From positions 186,001-250,000 of the forward strand of contig NZ_WIAX01000013.1 in assembly GCF_009467795.1 (NCBI RefSeq): a stretch of DNA of 64,000 bases, in the 5' to 3' direction. Position numbers and translations under genes: made by a program. Within the stretch, counting starts at the first letter, position 1. Each line of letters opens with the position of its first letter. Of this stretch, positions 30,499 through 40,013 are shown piece after piece. The DNA is from Nesterenkonia halophila. GTDB taxonomy: Bacteria; Actinomycetota; Actinomycetes; Actinomycetales; Micrococcaceae. The notes below the pieces were generated by a model, which saw nothing but the letters and a program-made list of their open reading frames with translations, was not told where the DNA came from and searched no databases.

Positions 30499-31650
30499 AT
30501 GCACCACGTCGCGGACCACGCCATCCCCGCCGTGACGCGGGTCGAGCTGCTGCGCGCGGCGATGCCCTTCAGCGCCGGACGCCGCGTCCAGGGCGAGGAG
30601 ACCGTCGACGAGTACAACGCCTCGTCGCAGTCCTTCACCCGCATGGAGACGCTGATGGTCCGCATCACCGACGCCTCCGGGGCGATCGGCTGGGGCGAGG
30701 CCTTCGGCCATCGGGTCAACCCGGTCTCCTGGGCGGCTCTGGAGCATCTGGTCGCCCCGTTCCTGCTCGGCCGCCCCGCCGCTCCGGAGGCGGTCCGCGC
30801 GGACTCGGAATACGCGTTCCACGCCTTCGGCCGCACCGGCCCGGTGCACTATGCGGTCTCGGCGGTCGACACCGCACTCTGGGACCTCGCCGCGCAGCGC
30901 GCCGGCGTCCCGCTGCGTCGGCTGCTGAACCCGCAGGCCGGCGACGCCGTCGGCTGCTATGCCTCGCTGGTCCACTACGGGGAGGACCCCGCGGAAGTCG
31001 CCCACCACGTCGGCCGCGCCCAGCGGGCCGGCTACCGGGCCTTCAAGCTGCACGAGTCCACGCCGCAGGCCATCGGCGCCGCCCGCGAGCAGGCCGGGGC
31101 CGAGGCGGTGCTGATGACCGACGTGAACTGCCGCTGGGACGAGGCCGGAGCCGACGCGGCGCTGCGCGCCCTGGCCCCGTACGATCTGCGCTGGCTCGAG
31201 GAGCCGATCTTCCCGCCCGACGACGCCGCGGCCATGGCCCGGCTCAATGCCCGCCATCGGCGCATCTCCGCCGGCGAGAACGCCTCCGGAGCGGCCGGGA
31301 TGATCGAGCAGATGCGCGCCGGAGCCGTGGAGGTCGCCCAGCCGTCGGTCGGCAAGATCGGCGGGATCTCGGCGATGCGCGAGGTCATCGCCGCCGGCGC
31401 CGAGCTCGGCGTCGACGTCGTCCCCCACGCCTTCTACTGCGGTCCGGCGCTGAACGCCACCGCCCAGCTCCTCGCCGGACTGCTGCCGGACGCGCAGCTG
31501 GAGGTCCCCTTCCTGCAGTGGCCGCAGACGCTGCACGCCCTGCACGGCGCGGGCCCGTCGATCACCCTGGACGAGACCCCGGGGCTGGGCTTCGTCCCCG
31601 ACGAGCAGGTCCTGCAGGATCATCTGCTGGCCTCGAGCGTCATCGCGTGA
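30499..31650 (+). CDS. Mandelate racemase/muconate lactonizing-type enolase-superfamily enzyme
   Basis: A 383-residue enolase-superfamily enzyme with the usual capping domain and barrel. Magnesium ligands are visible in MTDVNCRW (Asp), LEEPIFPP (Glu) and ISAGENASG (Glu). A catalytic lysine lies in YRAFKLHES. On the opposite face VVPHAFYCG holds a histidine, but the usual partner Asp of the His-Asp dyad is Ser (QPSVGKIGG). GAGGAG precedes the ATG. It could be a sugar-acid dehydratase or a galactarolactone cycloisomerase-like enzyme, which would link to a uronate dehydrogenase step. The exact reaction cannot be assigned. Confidence 0.8.
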   Translation: MHHVADHAIPAVTRVELLRAAMPFSAGRRVQGEETVDEYNASSQSFTRMETLMVRITDASGAIGWGEAFGHRVNPVSWAALEHLVAPFLLGRPAAPEAVRADSEYAFHAFGRTGPVHYAVSAVDTALWDLAAQRAGVPLRRLLNPQAGDAVGCYASLVHYGEDPAEVAHHVGRAQRAGYRAFKLHESTPQAIGAAREQAGAEAVLMTDVNCRWDEAGADAALRALAPYDLRWLEEPIFPPDDAAAMARLNARHRRISAGENASGAAGMIEQMRAGAVEVAQPSVGKIGGISAMREVIAAGAELGVDVVPHAFYCGPALNATAQLLAGLLPDAQLEVPFLQWPQTLHALHGAGPSITLDETPGLGFVPDEQVLQDHLLASSVIA

Positions 31651-31732
31651 GCATCGCGGCAGAGGGGCGGCGCGCGGGCTGACCGCTCCCTCGACCTGCG
31701 ACGACGGCGCCGACTCGCATAGAGTGCTGTCC

Positions 31733-32923
31733 ATGACTGAGGTCACGCACTCCACGCGCACTCCGCACGGCCGCGGGCTCCGCATCGCCTGCGTCCCCGA
31801 CAGCTTCAAGGGTTCGGCGTCCGCCGCCGAGGCTGCCGCCGCCCTGGCCCGCGGAGTCGAGCAGGTCTTCGCCGGCGCCGAGGTCGTCACCCTGCCCTTC
31901 GCCGACGGCGGCGAGGGCACGCTGGAGGCGCTGCTGGACGCCTGGGGTCAGCAGGCCGAGGAGGTGGACGTCGTCGACGCGCTCGGCCGCGCGGCCACCG
32001 GACTGACGGGGCGCTCGGCCGACGGTCGCACCGCGGTGCTGGAGGCCGCCCAGGGCAACGGCCTGCCGCAGGTCTCCGACGTCGCCGCGCAGCCGCGGCG
32101 CGCCGACACCCGCGGGGTCGGGATGCTGGCCGAGCACCTGCTCGACTCCGGCGCCGAGGAGATCCTGGTCTGCCTGGGCGGCTCGGCGACCACCGACGGC
32201 GGCACCGGCCTGCTGCGCGCGCTGGGGGTGCAGTTCCTCGACGCCGACGGCGCCGAAGTCGCCGACGGCGGGCAGGGCCTGGCCGACATCGCCCGGATCG
32301 AGACGGCTGGGCTTCATCCGCGGGCGCGGCAGGTGCGCTGGCGACTGGCCGTCGACGTGGACAACCCGCTGGTCGGCGAGCGCGGCGCGGCGGCGGTCTT
32401 CGGCCCGCAGAAGGGCGCGGACGCCGACGACGTCGTCGCGCTCGACGCCGGGTTGGAGCGGCTGGCCGAGGTCCTCGCAGAGACCGCAGGGGCCGACGCC
32501 GCCGAACTGCGCGAGCGTCCCGGGCTCGGGGCCGCCGGCGGGGTCCCGGTCTCGCTGGCCGCGCTGCTCGACGCCGAGGTGGTGCCGGGCTCGCAGATGG
32601 TCGCCGAGGCGCTGGACCTCTCCGGCACGCTGGCCGGCGCCGACGTCGTGCTCACCGGCGAGGGGTCGCTGGACTCGCAGTCGCTGGGAGGCAAGGTGGT
32701 CGCCGCCGTGCGCGATCACGCCCCGGAGGGGGCGGCCGTCGTCGTGGTGGCCGGGGCGGTGGGGCTCACCGCCGCCGAGTGCCGCGCGGCGGGGCTGACC
32801 GCGGCGCTGTCGATCGCCCCGGCGGCGGCGAGCCTGGAGCAGCTGCAGGAGCGGGCTCCGGAGCTCATCGAGCAGACGGCCGCCCAGGCCTGCGCGCTGC
32901 TGGGGCATCGGCCGCGCGACTGA
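31733..32923 (+). CDS. Glycerate kinase, type I (GarK/GlxK family)
   Basis: A 396-residue kinase: IACVPDSFKGSASA at the N-terminus, LPFADGGEGTLEALL, CLGGSATTDGGTGLLRALG and VVLTGEGSLDSQSLGGKVV. These are hallmarks of the family that phosphorylates D-glycerate for entry into glycolysis. It lies 82 bases after the enolase-superfamily gene in the same direction. In galactarate and glucarate catabolism, glycerate is the end product of aldolase cleavage. That makes this enzyme a sensible last step for an oxidative galacturonate route. TAGAGT lies seven bases before the ATG and no Shine-Dalgarno is evident, so the transcript could be leaderless. Confidence 0.9.
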   Translation: MTEVTHSTRTPHGRGLRIACVPDSFKGSASAAEAAAALARGVEQVFAGAEVVTLPFADGGEGTLEALLDAWGQQAEEVDVVDALGRAATGLTGRSADGRTAVLEAAQGNGLPQVSDVAAQPRRADTRGVGMLAEHLLDSGAEEILVCLGGSATTDGGTGLLRALGVQFLDADGAEVADGGQGLADIARIETAGLHPRARQVRWRLAVDVDNPLVGERGAAAVFGPQKGADADDVVALDAGLERLAEVLAETAGADAAELRERPGLGAAGGVPVSLAALLDAEVVPGSQMVAEALDLSGTLAGADVVLTGEGSLDSQSLGGKVVAAVRDHAPEGAAVVVVAGAVGLTAAECRAAGLTAALSIAPAAASLEQLQERAPELIEQTAAQACALLGHRPRD

Positions 32924-32953
32924 GCAGCCGGCTCACCGCCGCCGCCCGCACAT

Positions 32954-33004
32954 CGGGCCCTTCCCCGGCGGACAGCCGGGCACTGTCCGTCGGGGAAGGG
33001 CCCG
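32954..33004. terminator. 22-bp inverted repeat, bidirectional terminator
   Basis: Arms 32954-32975 and 32983-33004 pair with one G-T position around a seven-base loop, between the convergent glycerate kinase and cysN-cysC genes. Confidence 0.8.
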
Positions 33005-33030
33005 ACCTGTCGTCCTCGTCAGCGAGCTGC

Positions 33031-34947
33031 TCAGGTGAGCTGAGCGATCAGCTCCTCCACCAGAGCATCCTGGCTCTGCTCGCTGGTGTCGAGGGTGATG
33101 TCCGCGCGCCGCGGCGCCTCGTAGGGGGCGCTGATCCCGGTGAAGTTCTGCAGGTTCCCCTCGCGGGCCTGCTTATAGAGACCCTTCGGGTCACGCCGTT
33201 CGCAGACCTCCAGCGGGGTGTCGACGAAGACCTCGACGAAGTCGCCGTCGTCGAAGAGCTCGCGGGCGGCGTCGCGGTCCCGGCGGTACGGCGAGACGAA
33301 GGCGGTCATCACGATGACGCCGGCCTCGGCGAACAGCCGGGCGACCTCGGCCACGCGGCGGATGTTCTCCTCGCGGTCGGCCTCGGCCATGCCCAGGTCC
33401 TTGCACAGCCCCTGGCGCACATTGTCGCCGTCCAGGATCATCGTGCGGTACCCGCGCCGCTGCAGCTCGACCTCCAGCGCGTTGGCCAGCGTGGACTTGC
33501 CGGATCCGGAGAGGCCGGTGAACCAGATGCAGCGGCCGCCGTGACCGTTGGTCTGTTCGCGCATCTGCCGCGTGACGGCTGTGCGATGCCAGACCACCTG
33601 GGCCTTGGACTCGTGCTGCCGGTACTCGTACGGCGAGTCCTGAGAGACGACCTCGCGGATCATGCCGGCGCCGACGGTGACGTTGGTCAGCCGGTCGATG
33701 ATGATGAAGCTGCCGGTGCCCGGGTTGCCGCGATACATGTCCATCGGGACCTCGCCGGTGAGCTCCACCTGGCACCGAGCGATGGCGTTGAGCTCCATCG
33801 CCTCGGCGTCCTGGTGGTCCAGCGTGTTGACGTCCACCTGGTACTCGATGGACTCCACCGTCCCGGAGATCTCCTGGGTGGCCAGCTTGAAGTCGTAGAG
33901 CTTCCCCGGCTGCATCGTGTTCTCGTGCATCCACACGATGTCGGCGGCGAAGGTGTTCGACGACGCGACGTCGTCCTCGGCCGCCACCAGCCAGTCGCCG
34001 CGGGAGATGTCGATCTCGTCGGTCAGCGTGACCGTGACGGCGTCGCCGGGGAATGCGGCCTCGAGGTCGCCGTCCCAGGTGACCACCCGGTCCACTGTAG
34101 AGATCTTGCCCGACGGCGCGGTCTTGACCTGCTGGCCGGGCTTCAGGATGCCGGAGGTCAGCGTCCCGGTGTAGCCGCGGAAGTCGAGGTTCGGCCGGTT
34201 GACGTACTGCACCGGCAGCCGCAGGTCCTCAAGGTTCTGGTCGTGGACGACCTCCACAGTCTCGAGGTGCTTCAGCAGCGGGGTGCCCTCGAACCACGGA
34301 GTGTTCTCGCTCGGGTTGACGACGTTGTCGCCCTCCAGCGCCGAGATGGGCACGAAGGTGATGTCCTGCGCGTGCAGGTTGGTGGCGAACTCCCGGTAGT
34401 CGGAGACGATCTGGTCGAAGCGCTCCTGGGAGTAGTCCATCAGGTCCATCTTGTTCACCGCGACGACCAGGTGGTCGATGCCCAGCAGATCGCAGATGTA
34501 GCTGTGGCGGCGGGTCTGGGTGACCACGCCGTGCCGGGCGTCCACCAGGATGACCGCCAGCGAGGCGGTCGAGGCGCCGGTGGCCATGTTCCGGGTGTAC
34601 TGCTCGTGCCCGGGGGTGTCGGCGATGATGAACTTGCGCTTGTCGGTGGAGAAGTAGCGGTAGGCGACATCGATGGTGATGCCCTGCTCGCGCTCCGACT
34701 GCAACCCGTCGACGAGCAACGCCAGGTCGACCCGGTCACCCTGGGTTCCCGAGTTCTTCGACGCGGCGGTGACGGCGGCGAGCTGGTCCTCGTAGATCAT
34801 CTGCGAGTCGTGCAGCAGCCGACCGATGAGCGTGGACTTGCCGTCGTCGACGCTGCCACAGGTGATGAACCGCAGGAGGTCCTTGTTCTCATGCTCGGCG
34901 AGGTAGGCCTCGATGTCCTCGGCGATCAGTGGGGACTGGTGCGACAT
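33031..34947 (-). CDS. cysNC: Sulfate adenylyltransferase subunit 1 fused to adenylylsulfate kinase
   Basis: A 638-residue bifunctional enzyme. The N-terminal EF-Tu-like GTPase CysN has P-loop GSVDDGKST (31-39), DTPGHEQY and NKMDLMDY, followed by its beta-barrel domains. From about residue 455 an APS kinase (CysC) begins, with P-loop GLSGSGKST, then [14 protein letters not shown] and [10 protein letters not shown]. With CysD it converts sulfate and ATP to APS at the cost of GTP, and CysC phosphorylates APS to PAPS. The ATG directly abuts the cysD stop codon. No PAPS reductase is present nearby, so PAPS may be made for sulfation rather than for cysteine, although a distant cysH cannot be excluded. 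Confidence 0.97.
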   Translation of the reverse strand: MSHQSPLIAEDIEAYLAEHENKDLLRFITCGSVDDGKSTLIGRLLHDSQMIYEDQLAAVTAASKNSGTQGDRVDLALLVDGLQSEREQGITIDVAYRYFSTDKRKFIIADTPGHEQYTRNMATGASTASLAVILVDARHGVVTQTRRHSYICDLLGIDHLVVAVNKMDLMDYSQERFDQIVSDYREFATNLHAQDITFVPISALEGDNVVNPSENTPWFEGTPLLKHLETVEVVHDQNLEDLRLPVQYVNRPNLDFRGYTGTLTSGILKPGQQVKTAPSGKISTVDRVVTWDGDLEAAFPGDAVTVTLTDEIDISRGDWLVAAEDDVASSNTFAADIVWMHENTMQPGKLYDFKLATQEISGTVESIEYQVDVNTLDHQDAEAMELNAIARCQVELTGEVPMDMYRGNPGTGSFIIIDRLTNVTVGAGMIREVVSQDSPYEYRQHESKAQVVWHRTAVTRQMREQTNGHGGRCIWFTGLSGSGKSTLANALEVELQRRGYRTMILDGDNVRQGLCKDLGMAEADREENIRRVAEVARLFAEAGVIVMTAFVSPYRRDRDAARELFDDGDFVEVFVDTPLEVCERRDPKGLYKQAREGNLQNFTGISAPYEAPRRADITLDTSEQSQDALVEELIAQLT

Positions 34948-35883
34948 TTAGAAATAACCCTCTCGCTTCTTCTTCTCCATCGAACCGGCCTGGTCGTGGT
35001 CGATGGCGCGCCCCGACCGCTCGGAGGTGGTGGTCAGCAGCATCTCCTGGATGATCTCCGGCAGCGTCTGCGCGTGGGACTCCACCGCACCGGTCAGCGG
35101 ATAGCAGCCCAGCGTGCGGAACCGCACCCACTTCTCCTCGGGCTCCTCGCCCGGCTCCAGCGGCATGCGCTCGTCGTCGACCATGATGTCGATGCCGTCG
35201 CGCTCCACGATCGGCCGCGGCGCCGAGTAGTACAGCGGCACGATCGGGATGTCCTCGAGGTAGATGTACTGCCAGATGTCGAGCTCGGTCCAGTTGCTCA
35301 GCGGGAACGCCCGGATCGACTCGCCCTTGGTGAGCTTGGAGTTGTAGATGTTCCACAGCTCGGGGCGCTGGCTCTTCGGATCCCAGCGGTGGTACTTGTC
35401 CCGGAAGGAGAAGACCCGCTCCTTGGCCCGCGAGGCCTCCTCGTCGCGACGCGCGCCGCCGAAGGCGGCGTCGAAGCCGTGCAGCGACAGCGCCTGCTTC
35501 AGCGCCTGAGTCTTCATGATGTCGGTGTACTTGGCCGAGCCGTGGTCGAAGGGGTTGATGCCGGCCTGGCGCCCCTCCTCGTTGGTGTGGGTGATGAGCT
35601 CCATCCCCACTTCGGCGGCCATCCGGTCGCGGAACTCGATCATCTCCCGGAACTTCCAGGTGGTGTCGATGTGCATCAGCGGGAAGGGCGGGGGCCCCGG
35701 GTAGAACGCCTTCCTCGCCAGATGCAGCATCACCGAGGAGTCCTTGCCGATGCTGTAGAGCATCACCGGGTTGGCGAACTCCGCCGCCACCTCACGGATG
35801 ATGTGGATGGATTCGGCTTCGAGCTGCTTCAGATGCGTCCGGCGCTCGGGCGTGACCGGCGTCTCTGCGGTGGTCGCTGTCAT
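34948..35883 (-). CDS. cysD: Sulfate adenylyltransferase subunit 2
   Basis: A 311-residue PAPS-reductase-fold adenylyltransferase: [19 protein letters not shown] (PP-loop), [30 protein letters not shown] and the C-terminal KKKREGYF typical of CysD. It adenylates sulfate together with the CysN part of the next gene, whose ATG follows its TAA immediately. Eleven bases separate it from cysQ, so cysQ-cysD-cysNC form one operon. Confidence 0.97.
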   Translation of the reverse strand: MTATTAETPVTPERRTHLKQLEAESIHIIREVAAEFANPVMLYSIGKDSSVMLHLARKAFYPGPPPFPLMHIDTTWKFREMIEFRDRMAAEVGMELITHTNEEGRQAGINPFDHGSAKYTDIMKTQALKQALSLHGFDAAFGGARRDEEASRAKERVFSFRDKYHRWDPKSQRPELWNIYNSKLTKGESIRAFPLSNWTELDIWQYIYLEDIPIVPLYYSAPRPIVERDGIDIMVDDERMPLEPGEEPEEKWVRFRTLGCYPLTGAVESHAQTLPEIIQEMLLTTTSERSGRAIDHDQAGSMEKKKREGYF

Positions 35884-35893
35884 TTTCCCTACC

Positions 35894-36742
35894 TTAGCTG
35901 TTCTCCGGTGCGATGCTCAGTGTACTGACGAGCGCGTCCTCCCAGACCCGGTCCCGCGCCGAGGCGACGATGAAGCTCGGGTTGAGCACCGACTCCTGCT
36001 GGTTGCAGCGCAGCGGCTCCAGCGTGTCCGCGCGGAGCACCTCGCCGCCGGCGGCGGTGACCACCGCCTGCGCCGCGGCCGTGTCCCACTCCGAGGTCGG
36101 CGCCAGCCGCGGGTAGAGGTCCGCCTCGCCCTCGGCCACCAGGCAGAGCTTCAGCGAGGACCCCATCGAAACGCGCTCGTGCTCGGGCAGCTGAGCCACG
36201 AAGGCTTCGAACTCCTCCGAGCCGTGCGAGCGCGACCCCACGATCTTCCAGGGGCCGTCGCCGGGGCCGGGCAGCGGCCGCACGGCGATGGAGGTCGGCG
36301 CGGCGTCCTCGTCGCCGTCGAGCCGCACGGAGCCGGTCCCGGCCTGGCCGATCCAGGTCTGGGAGAGCACCGGGGCGTGGACGATGCCGAAGATCGGCTC
36401 GCCGTCCTCGACGAGCGCGACGTTGAGCGTGAACTCGCCGTTCTTCTTGATGAACTCCTTGGTCCCGTCCAGCGGGTCGATCAGCCAGTAGCGCGACCAG
36501 CCGCGGCGCTCCTCCCACGGGACGTCGCCCGATTCCTCGGAGAGGACCGGCACGTCCGGGGTCACCTCCTCCACCAGCGCGGTCAGCGCCCGGTGGGCGG
36601 CCATGTCGGCCTGGGTGAGCGGAGAGGCGTCGTCCTTGTACTCGACGTCGACGTCCTTCTCATAGATCTCCAGGACGCGACGCCCGGCCTCGTGCACGCC
36701 TGCGATCAGGCGGCGGCGGGTCGCGTCGTCGATGAACGACAT
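35894..36742 (-). CDS. cysQ: 3'(2'),5'-bisphosphate nucleotidase
   Basis: A 282-residue lithium-sensitive-phosphatase family enzyme with metal sites in [18 protein letters not shown] and [12 protein letters not shown]. It hydrolyses PAP, the toxic by-product of PAPS-using reactions, to AMP. Its place directly upstream of cysD-cysNC points to handling of PAP from sulfation or PAPS reduction. A 66-base gap separates it from the upstream permease gene. It is distinct from the inositol-monophosphatase-like gene at 53.5 kb. Confidence 0.93.
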   Translation of the reverse strand: MSFIDDATRRRLIAGVHEAGRRVLEIYEKDVDVEYKDDASPLTQADMAAHRALTALVEEVTPDVPVLSEESGDVPWEERRGWSRYWLIDPLDGTKEFIKKNGEFTLNVALVEDGEPIFGIVHAPVLSQTWIGQAGTGSVRLDGDEDAAPTSIAVRPLPGPGDGPWKIVGSRSHGSEEFEAFVAQLPEHERVSMGSSLKLCLVAEGEADLYPRLAPTSEWDTAAAQAVVTAAGGEVLRADTLEPLRCNQQESVLNPSFIVASARDRVWEDALVSTLSIAPENS

Positions 36743-36808
36743 GCAGTCGGATCCTCCAATGTGGTCGGACAGGGGCGGCCAGACATCGTCGTGGATGGTG
36801 GCGAGCGG

Positions 36809-38575
36809 TCAGAACGACCAGACCATCGGCACCAGGCCGACGACCACGATACCTGTGAGCAGGCTCATCGGGGCGCCGATCCGGACATAGTCGGTGAACC
36901 GGTACCCGCCGGGTCCCAGCACCATGAGGTTCGTCTGGTATCCCAGCGGCGTCATGAAGCTGGCCGAGGCGGCGAACATGATGGCGATGACGAAGGGCAT
37001 GGAGCTGACGTCGAGCTGCTCGGCCACGGCGACGGCGATGGGGAACATGAGCACGGCCGCGGCGTTGTTGGTGATCATCTCGGTGAAGATGACCGTCAGG
37101 GCATAGACGATGAGCAGCGCCAGCCACGGCGATCCCGCATCCGCGAGCAGCAGCCATTCGGCGATCTGCTGCGCGGCGCCGGTCTGCGTCATGGCCGCCC
37201 CCAGGGCGAAGGCGGCGGCGATGACGATGAGGACGGTCAGGTCGATCGCGCGCCGGGCCTTGCCGATGGGCACGCAGCGGGTGGCCAGCAGCAGCAGGGC
37301 CGCCATCAGCGCGGCCTCGAGGATGGAGACCAGGCCCGTGGCGCTGGCGGCGACCATCGCCGCGAGGATGCTCAGCGCCAGCGGCGCCTTCCGGAAGTTC
37401 GGCGGGGCCGCATCGTTCAACGCGCTGACCAGCAGGAAGTCCTTGCGGTGCCGGTACTGGCCGACGAAGTCGTCGCCGGCCTCCATCAGCAGCGTGTCGC
37501 CGACCTGGAAGGAGATGTCGCCGAGCTTGCCGGTGAGCCGCTCGCCGCCGCGGGAGACCGAGAGCACCACGGCCTGATAGCGCGAACGGAAGCGCGACTC
37601 GCGGATCGTGCGCCCCAGTGCCGGGAAGTCCGGGCCGACGATGGCCTCGACGATCCGCCGGCGCGAATGCCGGATGTCGAGTTTATGGACGTCCCCCTCC
37701 GCCGGGGCCAGGCCCTGGATCCGACGGAGCTCATGCGCGCAGTCAGGAGCTCCGATGAAGACCAGAGCATCGTCCTCGTACAGCGTCGTGTCCGGCGAGA
37801 CCGCGGTGAGCACCTCGCCGTCGCGGTGGACCTCGGCGAGATAGCCGTGATTGAGGTGACGCAGCCCGGCGGCGGTGATCGTCCGGCCCACCAGCGGGCC
37901 GCCCGGCTCGACGAGGGCATCGACGGCGTACTCGCGGGCGGCCTCCAGCTGCTCGAACGCCCCCTGCCGGTCCGGCAGCAGCCGGCTGGCGAAGAAGAAC
38001 AGGTAGGTCGCCCCCACCAGGACCAGCGGCACGCCGACCCAGGTCATGTCGAACATGGCCAGCTGGACGCCCTGCTGGGAGTCCAGCATCCCGGCGACCA
38101 CCAGGTTGGTGCTGGTGCCGATGAGCGTGCAGGTGCCGCCGACGATGCCCGCGTAGCTCAGCGGGATCATCAGCTTCGAGGGAGCGATCCGGAGGCGGCC
38201 CGCCCACTCCTGCACGGCGGGGATGAACATGGCGACCACGGCGGTGTTGTTCATGAAGGCGCTCATCGCCGCCGTCGGCCCGAGCAGCCGCAGCTGGGCG
38301 GCGCGCGTGCCGGTGGGATGTCCGAGGATCCGACGGGCCATCCATTGGATCGCGCCGGACTCCTTGAGGCCGGCGGCGACGATGTACAGCGTCGCGATGG
38401 TCAGCACCCCGGTGTTGCTGAAACCGGCCAGCGCGTCCTGCGGCGAGAGGATGCCGGAGACCACGAGGAACGTCACCGCGGTCATGAGGACCACGTCCGG
38501 GGCCAGCCGAGTGAGGGCCAGCGTGGCGAGGACTCCGACCACCGTCAACAGGGCCAGAACGGCTTCGAACGACAT
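36809..38575 (-). CDS. SLC13-family permease with RCK/TrkA-C domains, probable sulfate importer
   Basis: A 588-residue membrane protein: about six N-terminal segments, two soluble TrkA-C-like domains (about residues 200-375), then a second membrane half. The two symmetric signature regions are FMNNTAVVAMFIP...GTSTNLVVAG and MITNNAAAVLMFPIA...YQTNLMV. This layout is that of SLC13/DASS transporters, several of which import sulfate. Next to cysQ-cysD-cysNC sulfate is the obvious substrate. The ATG at 38575 is preceded by GGAGG twelve bases away; an upstream GTG at 38599 is less likely. Confidence 0.88.
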   Translation of the reverse strand: MSFEAVLALLTVVGVLATLALTRLAPDVVLMTAVTFLVVSGILSPQDALAGFSNTGVLTIATLYIVAAGLKESGAIQWMARRILGHPTGTRAAQLRLLGPTAAMSAFMNNTAVVAMFIPAVQEWAGRLRIAPSKLMIPLSYAGIVGGTCTLIGTSTNLVVAGMLDSQQGVQLAMFDMTWVGVPLVLVGATYLFFFASRLLPDRQGAFEQLEAAREYAVDALVEPGGPLVGRTITAAGLRHLNHGYLAEVHRDGEVLTAVSPDTTLYEDDALVFIGAPDCAHELRRIQGLAPAEGDVHKLDIRHSRRRIVEAIVGPDFPALGRTIRESRFRSRYQAVVLSVSRGGERLTGKLGDISFQVGDTLLMEAGDDFVGQYRHRKDFLLVSALNDAAPPNFRKAPLALSILAAMVAASATGLVSILEAALMAALLLLATRCVPIGKARRAIDLTVLIVIAAAFALGAAMTQTGAAQQIAEWLLLADAGSPWLALLIVYALTVIFTEMITNNAAAVLMFPIAVAVAEQLDVSSMPFVIAIMFAASASFMTPLGYQTNLMVLGPGGYRFTDYVRIGAPMSLLTGIVVVGLVPMVWSF

Positions 38576-38662
38576 CGGGGGACGATTCCTCCAGGTCACG
38601 GTGAGAACGGCATCACGCTACCAGCGGGCACAGCCGTTCCCGGGCCGGACCCGCGGCGGCGC

Positions 38663-39805
38663 TCACCGTTCGAGCTGCAGGGCGCCGACGATCCGGTCCG
38701 CGCACCCCGGGAGCTCGGCCGGCAGAGATCCGTCCTCGGCGACGACGCTGTCCAGATGACGACGGCGCCACGACCGGTAGTCCAGCTCGCGGGGCGTCAC
38801 GGCGTGCCGCACGGCGTCCTCGGCGGTGACCACGATCGGCCCCGGCGCCTCGGCCTCATAGTCCAGCGGAATGCCCCGGCCGGAGCGGAACTCCTCGAGG
38901 TCATAGGCGAAGAAGATCGTCGGGATGTCTCGCAGCGCGGCCTCGTAGACGATGGAGGAATAGTCGGTGATGACCGCGTCGGCCGCAGCGAGCCAGTCGA
39001 GCACGCCGATGCCCCCTCCGTCGACAGTCTGCTCCCCTCCCGGGACGCGGGACCGGTCATGCGGGTGGCGCAGGAGCACCAGCGTGTCCTGCCCGTCGGC
39101 CTGCTCGCGGAACGCCTCGGCCAGCTGTCCATAGGGGATGCCGCCGAGCCGACGAGATGTGGGGGCATAGAGCACGATGCGGCCCTCGGCCAGCCGCGGA
39201 TGACGCCGCACGACGCGCTCCCGGGCGGCGTCCATCCGCTCGCCGTCCAGCAGGTAGTCGACACGGGCCATCCCGTAGGGACGGATGGTCTCAGGGGCCG
39301 CGCGGAAGGCCCGGGAGAAGACTTCCGACGGCACACGGCCGGACGAGCAGAGGAAGGTGTAGTTGTCATGCATGCGCATCACCTCGGCGACCTTCGGATC
39401 CGGCCCGTCGGCGGTCCCCTCCGTCAAGTACGCGAAGTTCTTGAAACCGCCCATCGCATGCCAGAGCTGCCCCACCGGCAGGCCGCGCCGGTGGCGGAGC
39501 ACGCTGACCGGCACGATGTAGCCGTCGACGAGGATCGCCCGACAGGTGGCCAGGTGATACATCTCGCGCAGCGCCGCGACGACGTACCCGGAGGCGAACT
39601 TCTTGTGCTCCAGGACGGCGATCCGATGGTCCGGGTGGCGGGCTCGGAGCGACTCGCGGAGCAGGGCGAAGTCCGCCTCCATCCGATTCAGGTCCCGGGT
39701 CATGAGCACGACCTTGCGCTGGACGGGCAGCAGCTTCAGCCCGGAATAGACGGCGCGCGCTCCCCATACCAGCACACTCAGCGCGTGCGGCATCATGCGG
39801 TTCAC
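38663..39805 (-). CDS. CDP-glycerol glycerophosphotransferase (TagB/TagF-like)
   Basis: A 380-residue peripheral-membrane-type transferase with the family's C-terminal motifs: RPYGMARVDYLLDG, VLYAPTSR, LLRHPHDRS, WLAAADAVITDYSSIVYEA and the phosphate-binding FFAYDLEEFRSGRG. Family members transfer glycerol-phosphate (or ribitol-phosphate) from CDP to teichoic-acid-type polymers. The GTG at 39805 is chosen for its upstream GGGGGGA. Its neighbours are sulfate activation genes on one side and polymer biosynthesis on the other. No CDP-glycerol synthetase gene is seen in the window. Confidence 0.85.
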   Translation of the reverse strand: MNRMMPHALSVLVWGARAVYSGLKLLPVQRKVVLMTRDLNRMEADFALLRESLRARHPDHRIAVLEHKKFASGYVVAALREMYHLATCRAILVDGYIVPVSVLRHRRGLPVGQLWHAMGGFKNFAYLTEGTADGPDPKVAEVMRMHDNYTFLCSSGRVPSEVFSRAFRAAPETIRPYGMARVDYLLDGERMDAARERVVRRHPRLAEGRIVLYAPTSRRLGGIPYGQLAEAFREQADGQDTLVLLRHPHDRSRVPGGEQTVDGGGIGVLDWLAAADAVITDYSSIVYEAALRDIPTIFFAYDLEEFRSGRGIPLDYEAEAPGPIVVTAEDAVRHAVTPRELDYRSWRRRHLDSVVAEDGSLPAELPGCADRIVGALQLER

Positions 39806-39937
39806 GGTCCCATCCCCCCAGAGCAGCACTCGCCCATCAGTCGGATGATGAGTCGGTCGGCTCGTCACTGCTGGCACATACCGGGGCTACCCTAACGCAC
39901 CCTGCAGACACGGTGAGCGGCGCGGAGTCCGGGAACT

Positions 39938-39970
39938 CGTCCGGGCGATGCGGAAGCATCCGCCCGGACG
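39938..39970. promoter_or_regulatory. Hairpin upstream of the BNR-repeat gene
   Basis: CGTCCGGGCG and CGCCCGGACG pair, extended by ATGC/GCAT with one bulged base, in the 208-bp divergent space 39806-40013. TACACT (39975-39980) just after it could be a -10 element for the gene at 40014. Confidence 0.4.
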
Positions 39971-40013
39971 GCTCTACACTGGGCACGCACTCCTCCCGCC
40001 CCCGAGAGGTTCT

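Noticed and set aside
35771-39895. Long plus-strand frame across the cysQ, SLC13 and CDP-glycerol transferase genes
   Set aside because: Antisense to three well-supported genes; no recognisable domain.
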